Below, one piece after another: positions 1-8,171 of a stretch of 64,000 nt of DNA; position 1 is the first letter of the stretch, and every line of letters begins with the position of its first letter. The stretch is from Variovorax sp. PBS-H4 (GTDB lineage Bacteria; Pseudomonadota; Gammaproteobacteria; Burkholderiales; Burkholderiaceae_C), in NCBI RefSeq assembly GCF_901827205.1, contig NZ_LR594675.1, positions 3,534,001-3,598,000 on the forward strand, written 5' to 3'. The notes below the pieces were generated by a model. The model saw only the letters and a program-made list of their open reading frames with translations. It searched no databases and was not told the DNA's origin. The position numbers and the translations under genes are program-made.

Positions 1-1
1 T

Positions 2-697
2 CCACGGCAGGACGACCTGGCGATCCTCTGCGAACGCGCGGCACGGTTCGGCGTCGATCTTTCCCAGCCAAGCTCACTGATGCTGGTGGATGTCGGCGAG
101 CCTCATGCGGGCCATGCCGCACGCCGCCTGCGTGCCGCGAACCTCCTGCCGCATGCCCTGTTCGACGACATCGAAGGCGTGCTCACCGTTCTCTGCGCGA
201 CAACGCGGGCCGAGGACGTGCGCCGGATCGTGACGGAGCATGCCAAGGCCGGGTTTCCGGCCGACCACCGCGGCATCCTCTCCAGGCCGCTTTCCGGGCC
301 CGCGGACATCCCGGCGGTGTACGTGACGCTGCGGCGCGCGCTGCCCGTGCTGCGCCGCATCGGCGTTCAAGGCCACGTGGTCGGCCAGAACGAGATGGCG
401 CTGTACGCCACGCTCTTCGAGACGCACGACCAGGCGAGCCTTGCCGCGTTCCTGGAGGCGACCATCGGCGCACTGACGGCGCACGACCAGAAGCGCGGCT
501 CGGAGTTGGCGGCGACCCTGCTCAACTACTTCGACAGCAACCAGAACGCGAAGCTGACCGCCCAGCGCCTGGGCATCCACGTCAACACGGTGCGCCAGCG
601 CCTGGCCACCATCGAGGACCTGATCGGCCACTGGGGCAATGCCACCCGCGCGCTGGAGATCCACATGGCCCTGCGGCTGTGGAGCCTCAGCGGCTAG
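2..697 (+). CDS. PucR/CdaR-family transcriptional regulator (C-terminal part)
   Basis: The frame is open to the left edge of the window, so the N-terminus is missing and 231 residues are visible. The last 60 or so residues are the helix-turn-helix typical of PucR/CdaR regulators, with LGIHVNTVRQRLATIEDL as the recognition region. In that family this follows a GGDEF-like middle domain, and the visible upstream half (allele-like alpha/beta segment with VYVTLRRALPVLRRIG) fits it. Such proteins usually activate a neighbouring catabolic gene set; the target here is outside the window or unknown. The next gene lies on the opposite strand and converges with it after only 19 bases. The family call is secure, the ligand unknown. 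Confidence 0.8.
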   Translation, partial: PRQDDLAILCERAARFGVDLSQPSSLMLVDVGEPHAGHAARRLRAANLLPHALFDDIEGVLTVLCATTRAEDVRRIVTEHAKAGFPADHRGILSRPLSGPADIPAVYVTLRRALPVLRRIGVQGHVVGQNEMALYATLFETHDQASLAAFLEATIGALTAHDQKRGSELAATLLNYFDSNQNAKLTAQRLGIHVNTVRQRLATIEDLIGHWGNATRALEIHMALRLWSLSG

Positions 698-716
698 TGC
701 GCTGTGCGCGTGCTGC

Positions 717-2471
717 TCACCGGGCGGAGATGCGCGCGGCCTCCGGCGTGGCGTCGAACACGATGCGCGCGGGCCACGGGCGCCAAGCCGTCCCGAGCGC
801 GGGGTGGTTCGGGTCGCCGCTGTGCGCGAACGCACCCAGGCTTTTCATCATGGCTTGCGACAAGGCCATGCGGCCGGGGCGGTTGGCCTTGGTGAAGGAG
901 ATGTTCGCGAACAGCGAGGGGCCGAAGTTGCCGAAGACGAAAGGCAAGTCGAACGCGTGCGCCGCGCCGAAGATGTCGTCGAAGGGCCTGGGCAGCTCGT
1001 CCCAGTCGAACTGGTAGAGCCAGACCGACGACTGCTGGCTCTGCAGCGCATTCAGCATGTCGTCGCGGATGGCCGTGAACCAGATGCGGTTCAGCTCCTG
1101 CGCGCGGGCATTGAAGCCGGTGACCGGCGTGTTCACCGGCAGGTACTGCGCCGGAATCCAGTCTTCGAGGCGCGTCGCGGGCGGGCCTTCAGGGTCGTAC
1201 GCGTGGGCAATGGAAAAGACCCGCGCATCGTCGATGAGGCGCCCGCTCACGCCGCCCAGGCTGGGCCGCAGCGCGAACAGGCCCGGGAACAGCTTGGTCT
1301 CGTCGCGCGTGCTGCCGGCGAGCACCGGCACCTTCACATAGTGGCCGGCGCGGACGCCCGCGACCGGGTCGGTCGCCACCACCGCCCCATCCGGGATCGG
1401 GTTGGACGCCGACATGCCGAGCGGCGCGAGCCGCGTGCGGACGGTGGTCAGCAAGGCATCGGGCGACTTGCCGCGGAGGTACTCGGCGATCTGCTGCGGC
1501 GTGCGGCCGGCCAGGTAAACCTTGGCCGCCGCCTCGTCCGGCACCGAGCCGTCGGCGATCAGCGAGTGCGCCAGCAGGGCCTGGCCGCGCGTGGCCCACA
1601 CGGAGGATGGGAGCACGCCCGGAATGGAGCCGGGCGGAAGCGTCGCGGCCGTGGACAGGCCGCCGCTGAGCGCCACCACGCGGTGGAAGAGCTGGGGCGA
1701 TCGGCCGCTCAGCATCGGCGAGCTCATCAGCGCGTACACGTTGACCGCGCCGGCCGATTCGCCCATCAAGGTGACGCGTCCCGGGTCGCCGCCGAACTCG
1801 GCGATGTTCTTTTGCACGAACTCCAGCGCTTTCATCAGGTCCAGCAGTGCGAAGTTGCCGGAATTGTCCGCAGCAAGGCCGGGCTTGAGCGCGGCGAGAT
1901 TCAGGAAGCCGAAGATGCCGAGGCGGTAGTTGACCGACACCACCACCGCGTCGGCAGTGCGCGCGAGCATGGCGCCGTCATACACCGGGTCGGCGGTGTA
2001 CCCGGTGATGTTGCTGCCGCCGTACACCCACACGATGACCGGACGCGGTGCAGCCGGACGCGCAGCCGGCTCCCAGATGTTGAGGGTCAGGCAGTCTTCG
2101 GAGCCCAGCGTCTGCCCGAGCGTCGCGCCGATGGTGGCGTCGTACCGGTTGTTCAGGCCGGGGCCATAGAGGCGCCCGGTCTGCACGCAGGCCGGGCCGA
2201 AATCCGTCGCGCGGCGCGTCGTGGCCCAGGCCTCGGGATCGACGGGTGCCCTCCACCGCAGCGGGCCCACGGGCGGCTTGGCGAAGGGCAGGCCCTTCCA
2301 GCTGTAGGTCCCCGTGGCCGCGCGATCGTCGGTGCCGGCCACGGGGCCGAAGCTCGTGTTGCGCTGGGTCGCGGACATCGTGCCCGCCATCAAGGAGCAG
2401 GCCTGCAGCACCAGGAGCGCCGCCCCTGTGCACAGGCTTCGAAAGAGGAACGAGGCGAAGCGCGTCCGCAC
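717..2471 (-). CDS. Carboxylesterase type B family lipoprotein
   Basis: A 584-residue alpha/beta-hydrolase of the carboxylesterase type B family, predicted to hydrolyse esters at the cell envelope. The nucleophile elbow is GESAGA, the oxyanion region YGGSN and the family signature SEDCLTLNIW; a likely catalytic histidine sits in GAAHAFDLPF. I chose the GTG at 2471 because it lies two bases after the stop of the upstream Bug gene and gives a clean lipoprotein signal (LLVLQACS, lipidated Cys 25). An in-frame start further upstream, at 2516, would overlap the Bug gene and spoil this signal. It is translationally coupled to the Bug receptor, suggesting that the imported compound is an ester or the product of one. 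Substrate unknown. Confidence 0.85.
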   Translation of the reverse strand: MRTRFASFLFRSLCTGAALLVLQACSLMAGTMSATQRNTSFGPVAGTDDRAATGTYSWKGLPFAKPPVGPLRWRAPVDPEAWATTRRATDFGPACVQTGRLYGPGLNNRYDATIGATLGQTLGSEDCLTLNIWEPAARPAAPRPVIVWVYGGSNITGYTADPVYDGAMLARTADAVVVSVNYRLGIFGFLNLAALKPGLAADNSGNFALLDLMKALEFVQKNIAEFGGDPGRVTLMGESAGAVNVYALMSSPMLSGRSPQLFHRVVALSGGLSTAATLPPGSIPGVLPSSVWATRGQALLAHSLIADGSVPDEAAAKVYLAGRTPQQIAEYLRGKSPDALLTTVRTRLAPLGMSASNPIPDGAVVATDPVAGVRAGHYVKVPVLAGSTRDETKLFPGLFALRPSLGGVSGRLIDDARVFSIAHAYDPEGPPATRLEDWIPAQYLPVNTPVTGFNARAQELNRIWFTAIRDDMLNALQSQQSSVWLYQFDWDELPRPFDDIFGAAHAFDLPFVFGNFGPSLFANISFTKANRPGRMALSQAMMKSLGAFAHSGDPNHPALGTAWRPWPARIVFDATPEAARISAR

Positions 2472-2473
2472 GG

Positions 2474-3454
2474 CTATTCGCCCTTGATGCCGGCCTTGGC
2501 GATCAGCTCGCCCCACTTGCGGGACTCGTCGTCGATGAACTTGCGGAACTCCGCTGCGCTGCTGCCGCTGGGCTCCAGGCCTTGCGCCAGCAGCTTCTGC
2601 TTGATGTCCGGGGCCGCCAGCGCCTTGGCCGTTGCGGCCTGCAGACGATCGACCACGGGCTGGGGCGTGGTGCCCGGCACCATGAAGCCGTACCAGCCGG
2701 AGGCCACCACGCTAGGGAGGCCTTGCTCGCGCAGCGGCGGCGCGTCCGGGTACAACGCGCTGCGCGTCGTCGAGGCCACGCCGAGCACGCGCAGCTTGCC
2801 GGCCTGAATGTGCGGCAGGGCTGTGGTGATTGCCGTGAGGGTCGCATCCACGCGGCCCGCAAGCAGCTCGGCATAGGCCGGCGCATCGCCGCGGAAATGG
2901 ACGATGACGCCCCTGATGCCGGCGTCCCGGAGCATCAGTTCGGCTGCCAGGTTGGGCTGAGAGCCGGCGCCGGGCGAGCCGATGTCCAGGCCGCTGGGCT
3001 TGGTCTTCCCGTGGGCGATCAGGTCCTGCGCGGTCTTGAAGCCCGAGTGCGCATTCACCACCAGGAACAGCGGCGCCATCGCGACCAGCGCCACCGGTTG
3101 CAGATCCTTGCGCGTATCGAACTTCTGCTTGCCGTACAGCGCTTCCGCGGTCGCATACGGTGCTGCGGCATAGAGCACGGTGTAGCCGTCGCCCGGGGCA
3201 TGCGCCACGAGTTCGTTGGCCAGGCGCGTGCCCGCGCCCGGCTTGTTCTCGACGACGACCTGCTGCCCCAGGTTCTTGCCCAGGTACTCCGCCAGGATGC
3301 GGGCCGAGATGTCGTTCGCGCCGCCCGCGCCGTAGGGAGAAATGAGCCGTATCGGGCGCGACGGCCACGCATCCTGCGAGAAGGCGAACGATGCGGGGCC
3401 GGCCGACAGGCAGGCTGCGGCGGTGCCCAGCAGGGACCGGCGTGTGAACTTCAT
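2474..3454 (-). CDS. Bug/TctC-family periplasmic tripartite tricarboxylate-type receptor
   Basis: A 326-residue extracytoplasmic solute receptor of the Bug (TctC) family, which captures carboxylated or amide solutes in the periplasm. A signal peptide covers about the first 26 residues (twin-arginine-like TRRSLLG followed by a hydrophobic stretch ending at SFAFSQ). The family landmarks are present: WPSRPIRLISPYGAGG near the N-terminus, the GQQVVVENKPGAG segment and AGVRDAGI-type second-lobe sequence. No TctA/TctB membrane partners are nearby, as is usual for orphan Bug receptors in Burkholderiales. It is the first gene of a pair with the carboxylesterase and is divergent from the LysR gene at 3680, its likely regulator. 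Ligand unknown. Confidence 0.9.
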   Translation of the reverse strand: MKFTRRSLLGTAAACLSAGPASFAFSQDAWPSRPIRLISPYGAGGANDISARILAEYLGKNLGQQVVVENKPGAGTRLANELVAHAPGDGYTVLYAAAPYATAEALYGKQKFDTRKDLQPVALVAMAPLFLVVNAHSGFKTAQDLIAHGKTKPSGLDIGSPGAGSQPNLAAELMLRDAGIRGVIVHFRGDAPAYAELLAGRVDATLTAITTALPHIQAGKLRVLGVASTTRSALYPDAPPLREQGLPSVVASGWYGFMVPGTTPQPVVDRLQAATAKALAAPDIKQKLLAQGLEPSGSSAAEFRKFIDDESRKWGELIAKAGIKGE

Positions 3455-3679
3455 GATGTCTCCTCGAATCGGGCTGTCACGGCAGCCTGGGAAGCAACGC
3501 TAAGGCGTATCGGGGCTATCGGGCAAGACGCTTTTTCCGAGCAACCTATCGGATTGCCTTATAAGTGCCCACGCTGCCGAGCACCGCCGCTGCTGCGGGC
3601 GCATGCAAGGGCAAGTTGTCATTGCGGCTGACCTATCATCTGCGCCGATAACTGTCGCGGGTGCGATGGAGGCTTCGGG
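3455..3679. promoter_or_regulatory. Divergent promoter region with repeated CTATCGG motifs
   Basis: This 225-base gap separates the divergent Bug and LysR genes and must hold both promoters. The heptamer CTATCGG occurs at 3516-3522 and 3546-3552. A related imperfect dyad (CCTATC ... CCGATAA) spans about 3632-3651. The inverted form CCGATAG recurs at 4686-4692, just before the acyl-CoA synthetase fusion. I infer LysR half-sites; no binding data exist. Confidence 0.4.
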
Positions 3680-4603
3680 ATGACGATGCATGTGACGCTG
3701 CGCCAGTTGCAGGCCTTCGTGGCCGTGATGGAGGCGGGCAGTTTCTCGGAAGCCGCCGAGGCGATGCACCTCTCGCAGGCGGCACTCAGCGGCCTTATCC
3801 GCGAGCTCGAAAGCCGCGTCGGCGTGCGCCTGCTGGACCGCACGACGCGCAGCGTGTCGCCTTCCGCGGTGGGCGAGGCGTTCGAGCCCATGGTGCGGCG
3901 CGTGCTTGCCAGCCTGGACGAAGCACTCGACAGCCTGAGCAACCTCAAGGACCTGCGGCGCGGCGTGGTCCGGCTGGCTGCGCCGGAGCCGCTGTCCTGC
4001 ACCTTGCTGCCGGAGCTGATCGCCAGCTACACGGCCCGTCATCCGGGCATCGACGTGCGCTTCGAGGACGTGCCGATCGAGCTCGTCCTGGCCGGGCTGC
4101 AGAACGGCAGCACGGATGTCGGCTTCGGACCGGCAGGCGTGGCGGCGGACGACGCCATCGAGGCACACGTGCTATGGGCCGACCCGCTGTGGGTGGCCCT
4201 GGCGCCGGGTGATCCGCTGGCGGAAGCCGCCTCGGTGAGCTGGAAGGATCTGCGCGCCACGCCGGTGGTCAACTACATGCCGAACTTCTCGCCGAACGTG
4301 CTGAGCCAGGTGCCGGTGCGCAACCATCCGCGCAAGATCGTACCCGTGCACCGGGTGAACACCGCGCTGTCGATGCTGCAGGTCATGCGCGGCGCGGTCG
4401 TCTGCCCTTTCATCACAGAACCCTTCGTGCGTGGCTTCGGGCTGGCTTTCCTGCCGCTGCTGCAGCCGCAGGTGAGCTGGCGCGTGGCCATGTTCGTGCG
4501 CCGTGGGCTGTCCGTCTCGCCGGCGGTGGAGAGCTTCCTGCGCTTCGCGCGCGAGTTCACGCGCGAGAAAGCGACCGGCAGCGCCGTCGGCCGCGGCCGC
4601 TAG
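3680..4603 (+). CDS. LysR-family transcriptional regulator
   Basis: A 307-residue LysR regulator. The N-terminal winged HTH is clear (LRQLQAFVAVMEAGSFSEAA, then LSQAALSGLIRELESRVG and LLDRTTRSVSPSAVG), followed by a substrate-binding co-inducer domain from about residue 90. It is divergent from the Bug/carboxylesterase pair and upstream of the acyl-CoA synthetase fusion on the same strand. Shared CTATCGG/CCGATAG motifs before both neighbours suggest it could control both. Length and domain order are normal for the family. The inducer cannot be read from sequence. Confidence 0.92.
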   Translation: MTMHVTLRQLQAFVAVMEAGSFSEAAEAMHLSQAALSGLIRELESRVGVRLLDRTTRSVSPSAVGEAFEPMVRRVLASLDEALDSLSNLKDLRRGVVRLAAPEPLSCTLLPELIASYTARHPGIDVRFEDVPIELVLAGLQNGSTDVGFGPAGVAADDAIEAHVLWADPLWVALAPGDPLAEAASVSWKDLRATPVVNYMPNFSPNVLSQVPVRNHPRKIVPVHRVNTALSMLQVMRGAVVCPFITEPFVRGFGLAFLPLLQPQVSWRVAMFVRRGLSVSPAVESFLRFAREFTREKATGSAVGRGR

Positions 4604-4744
4604 AACTTGGGGCGCCCAACCCGCCTCCGCAACGCGTTCTGATAAATCGGCGGCGGTTATCAATCTGTCGGAAATCTCAGTTTGTCCGATAGCTCATCGG
4701 CCGCTATCTTGCGCAGCTTCATCCCTCCACCACCGAAGCAAACC

Positions 4745-7700
4745 GTGGCCACGCCAGACCTGGACTCCTTCTTCACGCCCCGCGCCATCGCCATCGTGGG
4801 CGCCTCCGCCACGCCCCGCAAGATCGGCGCGGCGCCCCTTCGCTACCTCCTCGACCACGGCTACGCGGGAGAGATCTACCCGATCAACCCGACGGCGCCG
4901 GAAGTGCAGGGCTTGCGCGCGTACCGCAACCTGCGCGAGGTGGGCCGGCCGATCGACCTCGCGATCTTCGCCATCCCTGCCCAGCTGACGGAAGCGGCCC
5001 TGGAAGATGCGATCGCCGCCGGCGTCGGGAACGTCGTGATCTTCACCGGCGGCTTCGCGGAAACGGGGCCGGAAGGCGGCGAGGCGCAGCGCCGCATCAT
5101 GGCGCGCGCGCGTGCGCACGGCATCCGGGTGCTCGGGCCCAACTGCCTCGGTTTCATGAATGCGAGCCGTTGCGTCTACGCGACTTTTTCGCCGGTGCTG
5201 GCGACTGGACTGGCACCCTCGGGGTCGGTCGGCATCGTCACGCAGAGCGGCGCCTTCGGCGCCTACGCCTACGGAATGGCGCGCGAGCGCAACGTCGGGC
5301 TCTCGACCTGGATTGCCACGGGCAACGAAGGCGACATCGACGTGGCCGAATGCATCGCGTGGATGGCGCAAGACCCGGCGACGCGAGTCATCATGGCCTA
5401 CATGGAAGGCTGCAACGACGGAGCGAGGCTCAAGCGCGCGCTCGGCCTGGCGCGCTCGGCCGGCAAGCCGGTCGTCATCGTCAAGGTCGGGCGCACGCCG
5501 CTCGGCGCCATGGCAGCAGCCTCGCACACGGCCGCACTGGCCGGCGACGATGCTGCCTTCGACGCCCTCTTCCGCCAGTTCGGGGCGTGGCGGGCCCGGA
5601 CCATCGACGAGTTCTTCGATGTCGCGCATTGCCTGGCGGTGTCGGGCTTGCCGGCGAACGGCAAGGTCGGCCTGCTCACCGTCTCGGGCGGGGTCGGCGT
5701 GCTGCTCGCGGACGCGGCCGCGGAGGCAGGGCTCGATGTCGCAGCCATGCCCGAGGCGGCGCAGCAACGCATCCTCGCCCGCGTGCCTTTTGCAGCCACC
5801 CGCAACCCGGTGGACGTGACGGGCCAGGTCACTTCCGAGATCGACCTGCTCGAAGTGGCTGCCAACGCCATGCTCGGCGATGGCGGCTATGGCAGCCTGC
5901 TCGTGTTCCTCGCGGCCGCGGGCCTGACGCCCGCAATGCAGGAGATCCAGCTGAAGCTCGCGCGCGACCTGCGCCGCGATCTTCCGGGCCGGCTGGTGAT
6001 GTTCAGCACCCTGGCCGACCCGGCGCAGCAGCGCGCGCTGGAACAGCTCGGCTGCCTCACCTTCACGGATCCGAGCCGTGCCATCCGCGTGCTCGCGGCG
6101 ATGAACTTCTACCGCGAGCAAGGGGTGCACGCGGACATCGGCGCCGCCGGCACCGCAGGCACCGCAGGCACCGCCGTTAGCGCGGCCGGGTCCATCACGC
6201 TGCGGCCGGGCACCTACAACGAGGCCGATGCGCTGGACCTGCTGCAACGCCACGGCGTGCCCGTGGTGCCGATGCGCCGGGCGCAGACGCAGGGCGAAGC
6301 GGTTGCCGCCGCGCAGGAACTCGGCTATCCCGTGGCGATGAAAATCCTCTCCTCGGACATCACGCACAAGAGCGACGTCGGCGGAGTCGCACTCGGCGTC
6401 GCCGATGCGGGGAGTGCCCGCGCCGCCTACGACCGGATCGTGAATGCCGTCCGCAGCGCAGCGCCGGAGGCGCGGATCGACGGCGTGCTAACGGCAAGGA
6501 TGGTGCGCGGCGTCGAATGCATCCTCGGCGTGCACCGCGATCCGGTCCTCGGCCACGTCGTGATGCTGGGCGCCGGCGGGGTGAACGTGGAGCTGCTGCG
6601 GGATGTCAGCTTCCGCGTGGCGCCGGTCGACCTCCAGCAGGCGCGCCGCATGGTCGGCGAGCTCAAGACCGCGGCCTTGCTGCAGGGCTTCAGGGGGGCG
6701 CCCAAGGCCGACATCGAAGCCCTCGCGCACGCGATCGTGCAGCTGTCGTCGTTCGCCGTTGCGGCGGGGGACAGCCTCGAATCCGTGGATGTGAACCCCT
6801 TCGCCGTGCTGCCGCAAGGCGAAGGGGCCGTTGCGCTCGACGCGGTTGTCGTCGGGCGATCCGCCGAGGCAGGCCCCACAACCGTGCGCGACCTGGTGAT
6901 CGAGACGCTGCCGCTCTTCGAGATGGCGCGGATGCGGTCCGCGAACACCGCCCGACGGCATCCGATGGAAGGCTTCGCCGGCGACGGGCCGGGCTCCACG
7001 ATGCGGTGGGTCAACCAGTTCACGCACACGCGCAAGCTGATCTCGCCCGACGACAAGGAAGTCGTGACGCCGAACAACGACACCTTGTTCACCAACGCAT
7101 GGCTCGATCTCTCCGCGGGGCCCCTGGTCATCCAGGTGCCGGAAATGGGCGAGCGCTATTGGGTGCTCGGCTTCCTGGACGCATGGACCAACCCCTGGGC
7201 CTACGCCGGCCGGCGCACGACGGGGGGCGCACGGCAGCGCCTCTTCGTGCACGGCCCGAACTGGCAGGGGCCGGTGCCGGAGGGGATGCACCGCATCAGC
7301 GCGCCGGGCGACGACGTGTGGGTCATCGGCCGCATCCTGCTCGACCACGACGACGAGGACCTGGCGCAGGTTCATGCGCTTCAAGATGGCTTCGGCATCG
7401 TCCGGCCGGACGCGTCATCCGCGCTGACGCGGCTGGATGTGCTGATCGACGGCCGCCGTCCGGGCGTGCCGGGCGCCGGCGACTACCTGCGCGTGATCGA
7501 GCGCATGCTGGAGCGCAACCCTCCCCCGCGGCCGGTCCGCGGCTGGCCGCCAGCAGCGGCGGCGCTCGAGGAGTCGCTTCAACGCGCCTACGCCGAATTG
7601 CGCGAGGCGGACGCACGCTCCGAACTCGGCGGCGGCTGGACCACTGCCGTCCACGTGCGCACGCATTTCGGCGAGGACTTCGCCACCCGCGCCCGCGTCG

Positions 7701-8113
7701 CCCGCAACTGGATCGGCACGCTGGGCATCGAGGAGGCCATGTATGTGATGGCCGAGGTCGATGCGCAAGGCCGCGTGCTGGACGGAACACACCGTTACAC
7801 GCTGAGGTTTCCGGTGACGGGCATGCCGGAGGTCGACACCTTCTGGTCGGTCACGCTCTACCGCCGTGAAGACTGCCTGCTGGCAAGGAACCCCATCGAC
7901 CGGTACTCCATCGGCGACCGCACCCGCGGGCTGCTTCGCGATGCCGATGGCGGCTTGACGCTGGCGATCCAGGCGGACGACCCCGGCCCGGGAAAGAACT
8001 GGCTGCCCGCACCGGCGGGCGAGGGCTTCTACCTGACATTGCGGCTCTACCAGCCGCGCCGGGCCCACCTGGAGGGGACGTTCCGCTATCCACCGGTGCA
8101 GCGCGTGGACTGA
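4745..8113 (+). CDS. ADP-forming-type acyl-CoA synthetase fused to DUF1254 and DUF1214
   Basis: An unusually long protein (1,122 residues from the GTG at 4745). The first two thirds are a complete NDP-forming acyl-CoA synthetase: CoA-binding Rossmann domain (residues 1-125, FTPRAIAIVGAS), two succinyl-CoA-ligase-like domains with the phospho-histidine motif SHTAALAG near residue 261, then ATP-grasp (about 488-705, KSDVGGVALGV). The last third continues in frame as DUF1254 (about 715-850, TPNNDTLFTNAW) and DUF1214 (about 965-1105, HVRTHFGEDFATRARVARNW). The DUF1254/1214 part normally stands alone, often with a signal peptide; here it is internal and presumably cytoplasmic. A TTG at 4682 is also in frame, but GTG 4745 fits the family N-terminus better and leaves the CCGATAG motif outside the gene. 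Substrate unknown, probably an acyl or aryl acid. Confidence 0.85.
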   Translation: MATPDLDSFFTPRAIAIVGASATPRKIGAAPLRYLLDHGYAGEIYPINPTAPEVQGLRAYRNLREVGRPIDLAIFAIPAQLTEAALEDAIAAGVGNVVIFTGGFAETGPEGGEAQRRIMARARAHGIRVLGPNCLGFMNASRCVYATFSPVLATGLAPSGSVGIVTQSGAFGAYAYGMARERNVGLSTWIATGNEGDIDVAECIAWMAQDPATRVIMAYMEGCNDGARLKRALGLARSAGKPVVIVKVGRTPLGAMAAASHTAALAGDDAAFDALFRQFGAWRARTIDEFFDVAHCLAVSGLPANGKVGLLTVSGGVGVLLADAAAEAGLDVAAMPEAAQQRILARVPFAATRNPVDVTGQVTSEIDLLEVAANAMLGDGGYGSLLVFLAAAGLTPAMQEIQLKLARDLRRDLPGRLVMFSTLADPAQQRALEQLGCLTFTDPSRAIRVLAAMNFYREQGVHADIGAAGTAGTAGTAVSAAGSITLRPGTYNEADALDLLQRHGVPVVPMRRAQTQGEAVAAAQELGYPVAMKILSSDITHKSDVGGVALGVADAGSARAAYDRIVNAVRSAAPEARIDGVLTARMVRGVECILGVHRDPVLGHVVMLGAGGVNVELLRDVSFRVAPVDLQQARRMVGELKTAALLQGFRGAPKADIEALAHAIVQLSSFAVAAGDSLESVDVNPFAVLPQGEGAVALDAVVVGRSAEAGPTTVRDLVIETLPLFEMARMRSANTARRHPMEGFAGDGPGSTMRWVNQFTHTRKLISPDDKEVVTPNNDTLFTNAWLDLSAGPLVIQVPEMGERYWVLGFLDAWTNPWAYAGRRTTGGARQRLFVHGPNWQGPVPEGMHRISAPGDDVWVIGRILLDHDDEDLAQVHALQDGFGIVRPDASSALTRLDVLIDGRRPGVPGAGDYLRVIERMLERNPPPRPVRGWPPAAAALEESLQRAYAELREADARSELGGGWTTAVHVRTHFGEDFATRARVARNWIGTLGIEEAMYVMAEVDAQGRVLDGTHRYTLRFPVTGMPEVDTFWSVTLYRREDCLLARNPIDRYSIGDRTRGLLRDADGGLTLAIQADDPGPGKNWLPAPAGEGFYLTLRLYQPRRAHLEGTFRYPPVQRVD
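6149..6175 (+). repeat. Three tandem 9-base repeats in the linker of the synthetase fusion
   Basis: GGCACCGCA is repeated exactly at 6149-6157 and 6158-6166, and once more with a terminal C at 6167-6175. It encodes three Gly-Thr-Ala units in the linker between the succinyl-CoA-ligase-like domain and the ATP-grasp domain. In-frame repeats of this kind can change copy number without breaking the gene. Confidence 0.9.
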
Positions 8114-8171
8114 AACAGGCCGGCCATCTGGTTTATTGACCTGCGGGGGCAAAGGTTCTTCACTAGCGGTT

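Noticed and set aside
639..2807. Long plus-strand open frame of about 720 codons
   Set aside because: It lies antisense to the carboxylesterase and Bug genes, is Arg/Gly/Ala/Gln-rich with no domain, and is explained by high third-position GC in the real genes.
4682..4744. Additional 21 residues at the start of the acyl-CoA synthetase fusion (TTG start)
   Set aside because: The family begins near VATPDLDSFF, and the extra part contains a putative regulatory motif at 4686-4692.
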